Assembly: GCA_000711775.1 (NCBI GenBank)
Contig: ARYC01018558.1
Coordinates: 1 to 64,000, forward strand
Reading direction: 5' to 3'
Origin: Oxytricha trifallax
Taxonomy: Eukaryota > Ciliophora > Spirotrichea > Sporadotrichida > Oxytrichidae
Length of the DNA: 64,000 bases
Numbering within the stretch: position 1 is the first letter of the stretch; each line of letters opens with the position of its first letter. Below, piece after piece: positions 1-10,989 of the stretch. The notes below the pieces were generated by a model. It was not told the DNA's origin and ran no database searches. It was given only the letters and a program-made list of their open reading frames with translations. The position numbers and the translations under genes were made by a program.

Positions 1-335
1 AAGAAAAAGAGAAGCAAGGTATTAAAATAAGTGACACCTGGCTGTAGGAACTTCAAAAGCATCCTTACATCTCAAGTAAGCTTAGTCTTCTAACTTTATA
101 GAAAAACCTGGTACTGCTATATACTTGATGAAAGGGCAGCAAATTAAACAGAGAGAGAAAGTCTCAAGTAAAACATGAATTGAGTAAGAGGCTCTTCAAA
201 GATTTATAAAAGCCAGAAGAGATGAACATAGATGCAGAAGCTGGCACTAAGAGAAGAAACATTGGCCCAAGCAAGCCCTAAGAGGAAGAAAAGAAAGAGA
301 AGCCAAATCCCTTTACGGGCAAATTTAATATGTGA
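1..335 (+). pseudogene. TBE 22k protein, 3' part (element 1)
   Basis: Reads with TAA/TAG as Gln and ends in a TGA at 333-335 after a Lys/Glu-rich tail (EEEKKEKPNPFTGKFNM). It holds the 26-nt intron at 76-101 (GTAAG…TTATAG, with a CTAAC branch-like motif) at the same site as in the other copies. A small indel downstream of the intron shifts the frame relative to element 4, so this copy looks inactive. The 5' part is outside the window. Function unknown; it is a conserved TBE accessory protein. Confidence 0.8.
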
Positions 336-341
336 ACTCAT

Positions 342-1381
342 TCATTCGTTTAAATCTAAAACTTATTTAAAAACACAAAATCTCCCTTCTCTTGAGCATA
401 CTTTAGCTTTATCATCGCTGACTCTCTTAGCTCCACTCTTAATAAAATCGACAGTATCTATCTTTAAATCATGCATCAGATGGTAGAGCAGCAATTTCTC
501 AAAATGACCTTTCAATAACCCCCAATATAATTCAATTCCATTGAACTAAGGGCTGTAAGGAACATTAAATGCAGGTGTTATTTTTAGCCTTTCATATTCC
601 TTCCTTGAGTCTTTAGTTTTATGAACTGACAAGTTATCAACGAACAGAATAATCTCTTATTTGTCTCTGAGTTATTGTAAGAACTTAATATATTATTCAG
701 TCTTTATAGAGCGAGGGTGGATTAACATAAGTCTCTAGGACACTATCTTCACTGATTCCACCAAGGATTGCAAGGGTTTATATCTTAACTTTTTAGTCAT
801 AAACTTCTATATTACTATACCTCTTGTACCAAGACCTTGATATAAATGTATTGAATGTAAATACAGCTTCATCAGCGTGTATGAACTTTATATTATGCGG
901 TTAAGACCTCTGCATTTAATCGAATATATAATTTAAATTATCTTATAAAATGGAACATTAAAGTCAATCACTCTCTTAATGCGATTGACTGTCTTGTAAG
1001 ATATTCCATTCTTTTTATATATGTTAGCAATAGATTAAGCAGAGATGTGAAGCTCAGGAAATTGGCGATGAAACATCACAGCCCTCTAGGACAAAGACAA
1101 ATGAGCCCAGTATTAAAGAGTCTTATCATTAATAAGATAATCAATATGATGCTGCTAAAAGTTTAGAAGTCTTATAGGCTTAGAATTAAGCTACTATCTC
1201 TTTAAATTCAATGCTAATAAACAGTGAGACCTCAAAGTTGCTGGAGATTTATGGAGTAGCCTTGCTATAGACGTATAATTCAGAACAGGCTTGAGTTATT
1301 CACTATATTCATCACATCCATATCGCAACTTAAACAATAAATCTATATACTCCCTGTCATAAACTGACCCCAAACTCGCAT
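342..1381 (-). pseudogene. TBE transposase, Tc1/mariner-IS630 DDE type (element 1)
   Basis: Minus-strand gene homologous along its length to the transposases of the elements at 13 kb, 23.7 kb and 57 kb. The segment carrying the third catalytic residue (FNGIELYWG) and the tail ending VLDLNE before TGA are well kept. A one-base loss close to the start codon at 1381 shifts the frame, so this copy is probably dead. The family cuts and pastes at AAT targets. It converges with the 22k gene, 3' ends about 6 bp apart. Confidence 0.8.
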
Positions 1382-1559
1382 ATACTCACTTAAAATACTA
1401 ATATTTAAACATTAAACCCTTACATAAACCCTATTAAAACCTTAATAAAGTATGCACTAATAGTCTACTTTTATCATTCAAAAACTCAATCAAACTACTG
1501 AAAGGGTTTTGGGGTTTTTAATGTATAATTATAAGTTTTAGAGTTAAGTTAATAAATAT

Positions 1560-2353
1560 ATAAGTCGCATTTAAAATTCTTTTGATGGAGCTGATTTCTC
1601 TTTCTATTCTTCCTCTTAAGGCTTGCTTGGGCATAGTAGGTTTCTACTCTTTCTGTCAGCTCCCACATCTATGTTCATTGACTCTAGAGGCTAAATATTT
1701 GAATAAAGTCTCTTGCTGACTTCATACTTCGTCTGCCTATTTTGCTATCTGTGAAGCTTGCTGTATTCCTTCATCAAGAAGATGCTGGTACCAGATTTTT
1801 CTAGAGTTAAGCTACAAATCTTAGTTGAAATATAAGGGTGCTTCTGCAGCTCTGATAGCCAGCTCTCACTTATCTTGATCCCTTGTTTGTCCTTATCTTC
1901 TGAAGAGATGCTGTACCTTTTCTTATGATATTCCTGAATAATTTCTTTCAAGTAATCACCTTTAATTGTTGCAACTATGCCAAAGAAATAGTTTCTTTCA
2001 GGTAAATTATTTGACAACTGCTTCTTAGAAGGCAGGTACTGAGAAACCTCCGCCTCATTCGTACCATCATTATATAAGTTAGTCACAGAGATTTCAGGAT
2101 AGTTTGGAATTTCTGCAAACTTTACATCATAAGTTTTCAATGCATTTTTCTCTTCGCAGAGTATCGCTCTTAGAAATGAAATTCTGGTACCTTCCATCGT
2201 TGGCAAGAACAAACCAAATACATAATCATAATGAGTTACTATGAGTTCATTATTTTTCTGCACCTAGTAGCGATAAAAATCCTCCTTGCTTCTAAATCTT
2301 TGAATCAATTCTTGTACTTGCACTCTTTTCATTTCATCATTCATAGACTACAT
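1560..2353 (-). pseudogene. TBE 22k protein (element B)
   Basis: Starts at the ATG read from 2353 (MQSMNDEMKRVQVQE…, against MESMNDVMKRAQAQE in element 4) and aligns to element 4 throughout. The intron site is degraded: the donor GT has become CT and the former intron is 24 nt, which happens to keep the frame open when unspliced. The final TGA of the family is changed to CGA, so the frame runs on into element 1. Probably inactive. Divergent from the ZnF-kinase gene, with about 600 bp between the two starts. Confidence 0.8.
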
Positions 2354-2559
2354 ATTGTTTACAGATTTAAGAAATGATATTCAAATTTAAGTTTATTGAT
2401 TTAAATTATATATACCTCTGAAAAATTTACTATTAAATATGGGCATCCTATAGAAGCTCGACCTCTAAGTAGGATATGGAGAATGTTTTGAGAACTGGTT
2501 TCAAATTTGAGATTGATATCAATTTCCTCTGTTATTGTTCCATATTTTTATATTTAAAT

Positions 2560-2605
2560 TGGTACGTACTTAATTAGGTGCACCTCCTAAATCGGTACGT
2601 ACTAT
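2560..2605. promoter_or_regulatory. repeated motif between divergent TBE genes (element B)
   Basis: GGTACGTACTTAATTAGGTG and CACCTCCTAAATCGGTACGT form an inverted pair. The same words recur between the divergent 22k and kinase genes of element 4 (58650-58825), and related AATTAAG/CTCCTAAT words occur in element 2 (15000-15170). The conserved position between two divergent starts suggests a shared promoter or transposase binding site; no function is shown by the sequence itself. Confidence 0.45.
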
Positions 2606-2961
2606 AATAAACTTATTATTGGTAGTAAATATGGCCACTTCCTCATCTATATTTAGAGCTGGATCGTCTCTTAACACTCATATTTCTTCTCTTAAACTTT
2701 AAGCGCTTCCTTTGAAACTTGTAGGCTTGCAAACCTCTCAAATAAGGTCTCAGTTATAGAGACAGTTTTATAATTTCAAATTCAAATATAAATATGCGCG
2801 CTAACATTTTAAGAAAAACAGCACTTCCACAAAACTAAATGAGACTTGCATTTGGAAGCAATAAAAAGTGTGATAGCTGTAAGATGAACTCTCATAAGGA
2901 ACTACCGCAGGTATCATTTGAGGTCTCTGTTATTAAATTAGAAATTTATAATAGAAATTAA

Positions 2962-4036
2962 ATGGCAAAAAAGAGTGTGGGAGACAAAAAGGAGGAGAAT
3001 GTTAGAAATGAAATTCTTATACAAACTGAAGAAGTTGAAGTATATTTTTGTGAAAGGTGTGAAAGAGACTTTACTCATAAATCTAACTGGTACAGGCATA
3101 TGAAGGTCCATAAGGAATCGAAGCTTACTGTATGCTTAAAGCATGACAACGTTGATGAAAAGTATGATTATTTTGAGTGCCATAAGCAGTTTTCTCATAC
3201 AAAAGACTTAAAGAAGCATCTTTTAAAGCCCACAAGAAAAAAATAGAGGTTGAAAATTAAGACAATTAACTGAAGTTTTTCAACAAAAGAAAAGCAAGGA
3301 AGCCTCTTTAAGTTCAGAAACTTTAATAAGTAAGTGAGTCAGAGTATGTGAGAATAGCACGCAACCTCTTAGCATAAGAGGTCACTAAAATCATGATTAA
3401 AATATAAAACAAGAAAATTCCAGTACTTGCATAGATTGATTTAGATGCTTCTCTCAAAAGCTACCAAATTCTAGAGGATTCCTATGACAAGAAAAATTTT
3501 AAGGGTCATCAGTATGCTTACTAAATATATCCTTTCAACTATCTCCTTAGTGATGATAAGTATAAAATGTAGTTTACTAATGAGTATTAAGTACTCACTC
3601 AGGCAAATTTTAAAGAGTTTCAGATTCCCACTATTTGAAATGACACTCAGAGATTCATAATTGATTAAAGAAATCATAGATAGCTTGCTTGTATAATTAG
3701 CAACCTAAACTATAGAGGTTATCAAAGAGCTTCATAAGTTAGGTATTCAGAAAGAGAAGAAAGAGATATGGAGATTAATGGGATGTGTGAGCTCTGGCAG
3801 CAATAATAATAGAGTGCAATATACCTAGCAACGATTAAAACTCTACAAGGTGCGAAAAAGACGCAAAACAAAGTATAAAGCAATTTATTGACAAAACGAG
3901 AGTCTCTCAATCAATGAAACAAATGGCAGAGTCAATAATAAAACTAAACTCAAGATCAGACATATCAATATAGTTGTGGTTAAGTAAGATAAACTTCAGA
4001 CATCTCCCCCATGATCCAAATGTGTATATTGAGTGA
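2962..4036 (+). pseudogene. TBE zinc-finger/kinase-like protein (element B, internally deleted)
   Basis: Starts MAKKSVGDKKEENVRNE. First C2H2 finger at residues ~33-54 (CERCERDFTHKSNWYRHMKVH, C-x2-C-x12-H-x3-H); a second finger-like repeat (ECHKQFSHTKDLKKH) lacks its first Cys. The C-terminal half is a protein-kinase-like domain as in element 4, but about 150 bp spanning the HRD loop to the GT-x-Y-PE motif are missing near 3720-3760, and at least one frameshift follows the fingers. The TGA is at 4034-4036. Known TBEs carry a ~57-kDa ORF of this type; its role is not established. Confidence 0.8.
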
Positions 4037-4156
4037 TTAAATTAAATAAATTTAATATAAATTTCACATTAAAACCTATTAATAGCCTCAATCCCTCACA
4101 AATTCCTACAAATCAAAGCACTTATAAACCTCATTAAGGGGTTTTGGATTTTTAAT

Positions 4157-5264
4157 TTATGTGAGAACAACAAAGGCAGAAACCTGGTTTAATTAGGATT
4201 GAGTTCTGATGAAACTTGAAAACTTTTGTTAAATAAAGTATTACAAAAAGCAGACAGGTTTGATTATTTGGTAAATCCTGTAATATTCAACATATTAGTT
4301 TAAAATTAGTAAATTTCTTTTAACAACTTTATATTAGAATTCTCTAGAAGCTAAGGACACTTTAGTCATTATGATAAGCTACATTTTGACAAAACAATTG
4401 AAAGGGGATTTAATTCAATCATTAGTATAAGGGAGTGAACTTTTAAAGACAAGCAATTACTAAAGAGAACTCAAATATAATTCGAGCTTCTATATTTATT
4501 AATGCTTTATAAAGCTTTGAAACATATTTAGAACGCTAGAAGTAAGGGCAAATATACTGAGTCGTGTCTTCTTCATACTACTCAGTTAGGAATTACTAAT
4601 TACTGCTGTTTTTAAAGAACAAAACAATATATTTATATTAAGATTTCGAAGTATTCATTAGACTTATGATAATAAATTAACAGAATAAAATAATAATGTG
4701 CCGAAAAAGGTTAATGCAATAATAATAAGGTGAGATAAATATAATTCAACTATATTGTGGAATAAGTTTCGCTTTATTCACAATAAAATTTGCATTTCAA
4801 CCAATAAGAGTAGTTGACTTATGAGATAATAGATAAAATAAGATTTGCTAAAAATATAATAAGCTAGATAAGTACAACGACGACCAATAAAATAGACAAA
4901 TATTAGTATAATCTATATAACTATATATCTATATATGACTTAAAAATGTAATAGAATAATAAATGTGGTTGGATTTCTTCTTCATTTTATCATACATCCT
5001 CCATATTGTTGCTATGGAGTAAAAGTACTTAGAAAAGACTGATGCAAACTATAAAATTCCTAAAACAAAAAGCTAAAAGGTAAAGAAAAATTGTCATGAG
5101 AGATTTTAAGTCCATATAAAACGACCTAAGCAAACGACTCAACATTCCTCAAGGAGAAGAAATTCATTGGTAAAGGTATTATCTCGACTAATTATTCTAA
5201 AATGTTGAACCAATTAGTAGGAAACTTGCCAACTCAGATTAAAAAGACCACAAATTAGTCAAAG
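4157..5264. other. AT-rich spacer, no gene recognised
   Basis: About 1.1 kb between TBE element B and copy 1 of the unrecognised gene family. No long TGA-only reading frame, repeat family or RNA gene was seen. Confidence 0.5.
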
Positions 5265-5265
5265 T

Positions 5266-5294
5266 TATAATAATAATAATAATAATAATAATAT
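5266..5294. repeat. (ATA)n microsatellite
   Basis: About ten ATA units lie directly at the 3' end of the minus-strand gene copy 1; a shorter ATTATT run sits at the corresponding end of copy 2 (about 18830). Confidence 0.9.
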
Positions 5295-6848
5295 TATCAC
5301 ATTGTGGTCTATGGGGAATCCCGATAAAATAAGCTTTATGGCTTGTAAGGGACTAGCCTTTTTAAGTCGTTTTTCGGAGATTCTCTCCGTGTATACTGAC
5401 TCTTCATCTTCTTCTTTTTCTTCATTTTCCTTTTCATTTGCCTCTCTGCTTTATTCTCTGTTGTGGTCTTCCTTTTCTTCCTCTGCCTTTGTTATGGAGG
5501 AATTGAACTTAGTCACCCATGTCTTTGAATTTGAACTTTAAGTCGAAGTTTTTCACTTGGATTGAGCATTTCATATTCTTATTTGCTATACTTTCCTTAC
5601 ATCTGATTGTGATTAGTTACACAAGGTCGCTTTTTAGGAAGTAAGCATGTTTTTGAAGGCATTTGACATGGATTTCTACTTTATTGATGTGATTATGGAA
5701 ATCAGAGCTGACTAATATGTAGCTAGCTTCGTTAGCGGTGATGTTCTTTAAGATGTCTAGGTTGAAGAGCTTTATAAAAGCTAGTAGGTCTGCTGAGGTG
5801 TCTTCTGCTGATCCTATTGAGTCTTGGATGGTTTTTTTGAGGACACTGTCTTCCATGTTGACCCTTTCCATTAAGCTCTTGTGGCTGATGTTATTAAACA
5901 TAGCTGTAATGGCATTGGAGTATTTCTTAATTACTACATACATTCTGGAGTTTATTGTGCTCATCCAGATTGATAAGCAAGATTCTCTTGTGTCGAATCT
6001 GTCTTATAGTTACGCCTTGGATATGGAGTACATATCGTATTAATTTTCAATTTAATAAAAATTAATTTATTTATCATTAAGATCCATATTTTGTACTGAT
6101 TTTTAAATTGAGGCTTCTTATTAATTTCCTATTTAGTACTAACTTTCTTCTGTGACATATTTGACATCATTACGAATTTTCATGGATCTAGGTAGGTTTT
6201 TTCCTCCTAAAAACTGGAGTCTATGTTGTAGTTGGGTTCTTTTGAGCTTTATATGTCCGAGCTTCCTTGGTCGCACTCGTCACATCTCTGTTTTTCTTCC
6301 ACCGATCTCCAGTCTTCCTCGTTATCTGAGTAGATTACTATTTTTGTAATGAGGTTGGCGTTTCTGTTTAGGGATGGTTGGTCACGTCATCTAGTGTGTA
6401 GTAGACCTCAATGTCTTGGATGCTACCCTATCTTGAATTTTCATAGCTTCCATAGGTGGTGAAGCTGGTTTTTCTAAGCTTGAATTACTTATCCCTCTAT
6501 GTAGGTTGTATTGGGGTTTAGTTGAGGTCTGTTGAGGTTTTATGAATTTGTTATTTATTGAGGCTTGTCTAGGCATTTAGAAGAGTTATTGTGTCCAGAG
6601 TTGCATTTCTTGATAGTTGTTCTTCTCTTCAAACTGTATTCTTGTTAGTTGTAGTTGGAACTGGTTTACCATCTAATAGCCTTTTCTGATTTTCTAGCCA
6701 AAAAAGTAATAATATCGAGTATGTGTAGTCCTTATTAACTTTTATTTTGTTTGATGATGTCTATTGTAAATTGTGCAAGGTGTTGGATTTCATTTTTTTC
6801 AATATAACTTTGTTTTAGTTCCCTTTGTGTTTTGATCAGTATACCCAT
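5290..6848 (-). CDS. unrecognised protein family, copy 1
   Basis: Start ATG read from 6848 (MGILIKTQRELKQSYIEKNE). The same gene occurs at 12997-18835 (copy 2): the N-terminus, a middle block (NHPSLNRN…, SVEEKQR), a helical block (LFNLDILKNITANEAS) and an acidic Lys/Glu-rich tail (ENEEKEEDEESVYTERIS) all match. The frame shifts several times (for example near 6590) and a short AT-rich stretch at about 6050-6150 matches a possible IES in copy 2. The C-terminal third looks coiled-coil. No known domain recognised. It could be a germline-limited gene, or a macronuclear gene with IESs still present. Confidence 0.6.
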
Positions 6849-6883
6849 TCTGTGTTTCTTATATAATAATATTAAAAGATATA

Positions 6884-7187
6884 ATGAGAGTTAAATACCA
6901 AGAAAACAATCAAAGACACTCTGACTATGAGAGTAATATCAGGACATCTGATATTACTAGCAATACTGGAAGCATTCATAGAATATGAAAGAAAATTAAA
7001 ATTGTCGAACCTGGATCAACCGATTCATTTATGTTTTTCATGTATACTAAAGAGATATATCATAAAAGAAAGAATGTGTTTCGACAGCACCCGAATTGCA
7101 ATAAAGAATAAAGTATAAAACATCAGGAATGTTTTCCAAGATACTAAAGTATGGTCGAAGAATGCTATTAATGATATTGAAAATTCC
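6884..7187 (+). CDS. unrecognised ORF divergent from copy 1
   Basis: A TGA-only frame starts at the ATG at 6884 (MRVKYQENNQRHSDYESN…), only 35 bp from the start of the minus-strand gene at 6848. It has one internal TGA at about 6986 and stays open to a TGA near 7187; the second half reads as hydrophilic protein (FRQHPNCNKEQ). An overlapping ORF from 6927 is longer but more hydrophobic. Copy 2 has no similar partner upstream. Low certainty about the correct frame. Confidence 0.35.
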
Positions 7188-7189
7188 AA

Positions 7190-8140
7190 GAAAACTTAAT
7201 TCAGAAAAATGTTATTATTCTACATAGTGATAAAACTTATTGAAAATTAAAAATAGTCATAACCAATGAAAAATTTAACAATATCATAGAAGAGAATTTG
7301 AATGGGAGAATGGATTGTGAAAGGGTATCAAGATTGACTCACAAAAAAAGAAGTACTTTGTAAAATACTAGATGTCGAAAACATCATTACTAAATCAGTC
7401 ATAATAATGTAAGAATTCAAACTCTACATATTTCAAAACTTATATTTAACTTATAATATTTTAGATGTAACATTATTTAATTAAAATTTTTAACATTATC
7501 GAAAATATAACTTTTTTATAGTTAAATATATAATTAAATTCTTTGTAATTTCTTGATACCTCAAAATAATAATCAATTTGTTATGAACTAAGTTCCTGAA
7601 ATAAATATTTTGCATTTAGAATGCTTTTTGTTTTTTTTCAAAAATAAGACTGAATTTATAGTGATATGATTTGTTCAAATTTTGTAATAATATCTAAAAT
7701 ATGAAAAATATCTAGGAAATAAAAATTATTATAATGCTTAATTACTGTGAAAAAAATATTTAATTTATTTTAATTAAATTATTTTAGAAAATTATGAAAC
7801 AAAATTTAATCTTAACAATACATAATCACATTTAAAGTGCATTGATTATTTATAAAATACGTAACAATTGGATGATATATAAGGAATTAATTAATCTAAA
7901 ACTGCCATTATTTATTAATTGTTGATAAATTTATTTTTAATATTACTAAAAACACTTGCAAATAATAGGGCTTTAAGAGCGAGTGCTTCGTGTATCATAG
8001 TAACACAAATAGTATTTGTTTTGCTATTATAATTTTTATATGATCAATTTATATATACCATGAAGAGTATATGCATTAGTGTTAAAGTGAGATTGAATTT
8101 AAAGTCCCCTATTATTTTGACAACATAGCAATCATATTTT
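7190..8140. other. very AT-rich spacer
   Basis: Long A/T runs; no coding frame, repeat family or RNA gene recognised. Confidence 0.5.
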
Positions 8141-10240
8141 AAAATGCGCTTTTCGCAGAAAGGAACCCTAAAACTTAAATGTCATGAATGACTTTGAATT
8201 TATTAAGCAAAAGAATGAGAATTGCTGGGAGTAAGTAGGATAAAAAAATTATGTCTGGGTTTAAGAGGAACTATCTCAGAGAGGTTCTTTATCATCCATT
8301 AAATTTTCATGAGATTGATTCTGAATAATGTAAATATTTTTAGTTTTTTAATTTCAAATATCAATTAATTTTACTTCAAAGATTTATAATCGATAATAAA
8401 TAATGAGAAATGCAAAGTATCAATATAATTTTCATTTTTGCAATTTTTTAAAAAAAAATATTTTACTTTAAAATAAATCTTTGATCTTCCATTTAATATT
8501 TTGATTAAATATTACAATTGCATCATTTAGAATATTAAAAGTTATTTTTATTAATGATTTTTATACTATTTTAGCTAAATGTGACTTCAAAAAAAGATAG
8601 GTTCATATAGAAAATTTCCACAAAAGCTGAAAGTATCTTAAGAATTTTAAGCAAAAGAATTGTTTATCCTACACAGTAACAATCCCACATTGAATAAGTA
8701 AGACTCTATTATCTGAGCAAAAGCCATGATTATCTGTACTTTGAGAAATCCAATACCATTTCCAAAGCAATATACTAACACCTGATTGCATTAACAAGAT
8801 TTAGGGAAGCAAAATTGAATTTCTACAGATTGGTAATTATTGAGAAGGATCCAAGGATATCAAAAATACTCATATTATCTTTATGAGATTTCTACAACAC
8901 ATCAAAGCATCAAGAGAGAAGATCAAGAGTAGAGAAACGAAACTCTTGGTGAATTTATAAAGAGACTCCGATTTAGTATGGGAAAATAAACTAGTTTAAA
9001 TTTTGAGGAGAAGAATTTCAAACTAAAACAACTAAGCTGCTGTAAGACATTTTGAGGAGCTTTATACAGAAACAATATAATTAAAAAAATGGAAAAATGT
9101 TTATAGTAACTCAAGCTAAGATTGCAGAAATAAGCAGGTTTTAGCCAATTTTAATAAGTTTCTTCGTATTAGATGTTATCTACTCTAAAATAAAGTTATA
9201 CCATTAATCAAATAGAGTTGGCTTATAACATTTACAGATGAATGACGTACTAATTCATATCAGCGACCAAGATTTATTTTTTAAAAATAGAATGTTTCAG
9301 AAGAATAAAGAAACACATAATTTGAAGCTCCTCAAGAAAAAGAGAGTTTATTGCATGATACAATGAAATTTGAAAACTTATAACAAATAGAGGGAGTTCA
9401 TAAAGGACAAGAAACTAAGTACCTTTGATAAACATTTATTTAAAAATTGAGCAGCTTTTATATGGAATTAAAATAAAAAAGAAAAAATAATTCCTCAAAT
9501 AAAAACAAAATAAACAATCCTACTATATACGATTCAATAATGATCACTTAAAATTAGATCATTACTTATCTACAAATGCACCTCACTTGTGGCATAACAG
9601 TACGAAAAGAAAAATGATAGAGAAAGTGGAGTTGTAGCTTAGAGAATAGCGTATAAGACATTAAGGATGATACCATAACAAGTAACTTTGGATTATTCCT
9701 TAACTTAAAGAATCAGATACTTGTGAATTTATTAAAGAAAATCGTTAAGATAAACCTCAAAAATATAAATTTATATATATAGATATATATTAATTAGCAA
9801 TACAAAAGGTAATCTCAGAGATAAAAGAAAAAGGAATGGAAATAAAGATAAAGAAAATTAAATAAGTTAAAAGAATATTGTCAAAAATCCAATGATTGCC
9901 ATCAGCCAAGGCAGGAAAAGTATAAACTACGGTATGTGCCACTGAGGTAAAATCCACAAAGAGATGGTGGACCAAGATCATATAAAGAAATTCAATTTAA
10001 TTAATGCCGGTTGAAACTCTCAAGAGTCTTTCAATAAATAACAAATTAGATGACAAGGATCGTTTTACATAAATTTAAATTGTCTCTTATAAAACCTTAC
10101 TTGATTAACTCGGAGAACACAATTATTATCAACCCGTTTGAGGCAGTTTGGATTAGTCTATGTAAAATATAAGAGATAGATTATGATGAATAATAACATC
10201 AACAAATTCAAATTGCATAAAAATCTAAATGAAATATCAT
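8140..10240 (+). pseudogene. decayed or IES-split coding region, unrecognised protein
   Basis: Successive plus-strand TGA-only frames read as normal protein but in shifting frames: 8183-8311 (MNDFEFIKQKNENCWEQ…), about 8605-8893 (RILSKRIVYPTQQQSHIEQ…), about 8880-9055 (ETLGEFIKRLRFSMGKQTS), about 9040-9365 and about 9900-10230 (KSTKRWWTKII…, PFEAVWISLCK). A 280-bp AT-rich block (8312-8600) lies between the first two and could be an IES. The pattern fits an old gene with several indels, or an unprocessed germline gene. No family recognised. Confidence 0.45.
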
Positions 10241-10721
10241 TCCAAGAGTAAAAATTTGATATAAAAAATTTGGTAAAATAATAAAGAATCAAAATATTAA
10301 AAAAAACTTTAAAATTAAACTAGGACTTGACATAGGAATCAAAATTGAATAAAAATAGTCTATAAATGAGTGGTAATCACAAATATAGCTGTAATTCGAG
10401 AGTTATGAATGCAACTTCAGTAATATGAACTAGTAAGTGACAGAGATTAGAGAGCGTATTGTTTAATGATTGATCGAAACTAACACAGATCAGAGAAGGT
10501 TAATAAAAATAAATAATCAATAAGATTAAACTATGAAATGCAATTGTAGATCCAGGAGTCGATGACTGAAAGAAAAGTTGCTAAAAAGATCAAGTTGGAA
10601 AGATGGGACAAACAATTAAGAATTGAGTGAGCGGGAATCTCATTAAATTGAGTAATTATCAAGACTCGCAGTCTATTTTTTGAAAAGTTGTATTTATTTA
10701 GTATTCTAGTTTGCCTAAATT

Positions 10722-10985
10722 AAAACCCCGTTAGTCAATTAAGAATGAAGATTGGGGATTAAGAATGATGAAATTAAGAATTAATTATAATTGGCGTAAA
10801 TTATTAAAGTTTTGGCTAATTATTAAAGGCTTTGGCTCGATTAATTGTCTCTATAAAATAAACCAATCAGGGTGCGTAAATTTGTTTTTAGGCTAATTAT
10901 ATTTAATTTCAGCCAATTATAATTAATTCTTAATTTCATTATTCTTATTCCCCAATCTTTATTCTTAATTGACTAACGGGGTTTT
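10722..10985. repeat. 264-bp foldback (inverted repeat) element
   Basis: Arms of about 75 bp starting AAAACCCCGTTAGTCAATTA and ending in the complement (GACTAACGGGGTTTT), arm identity above 90%, around a ~115-bp centre. Looks like a MITE. No clear target duplication: flanks …CCTAAATT / ACAAACG. The AAAACCCC terminus resembles the TBE ends, but the rest is unrelated. Confidence 0.8.
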
Positions 10986-10989
10986 ACAA

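Larger units (their letters stand above)
1..1519. mobile_element. TBE transposon, element 1 (right part, enters from outside the window)
   Basis: The right end is the telomere-like GGGTTTTGGGGTTTT block at 1504-1518, preceded by about 140 bp that match, inverted, the left ends of the elements at 13156 and 23685. Contents in order: the 3' part of the 22k gene (plus), then the transposase gene (minus). It belongs to the same subfamily as elements 2 and 3 (long ~140-bp terminal inverted repeats). The AAT after the end (1520-1522) is followed directly by sequence homologous to the end of a TBE transposase gene, so this element is nested in the TBE that continues to 4153. The left half lies outside the window. 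Confidence 0.9.
1523..4153. mobile_element. TBE transposon, element B (short-TIR subfamily; interrupted by element 1)
   Basis: Inverted orientation relative to elements 2-4: 22k gene on minus, then ZnF-kinase on plus, ending in a telomere-like GGGGTTTTGGATTTTT block at about 4140-4153 followed by AAT (4154-4156). The end sequence (…cacttataaacctcattaagggg…) matches element 4 at 60.9 kb, not elements 1-3. Its transposase side is cut at about 1523 by element 1; the sequence from 1523 matches the last codons of the element 4 transposase. The rest of that gene should lie to the left of this window. Confidence 0.85.

Noticed and set aside
1504-1518. G4T4 blocks here and at the other TBE borders as true chromosome telomeres
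   Set aside because: Each lies inside continuous sequence, is only 1.5-2.5 repeats long and is flanked by AAT duplications; they are transposon ends.
5302-5541. Ser-rich standard-code plus ORF and its counterpart at 18439-18828
   Set aside because: Antisense shadows of the acidic Lys/Glu tail of the two-copy gene family.
9620-10237. 206-codon plus-strand TGA-only frame
   Set aside because: It is Lys/Gln-dominated low-complexity sequence; shorter frames overlapping it have better protein character.
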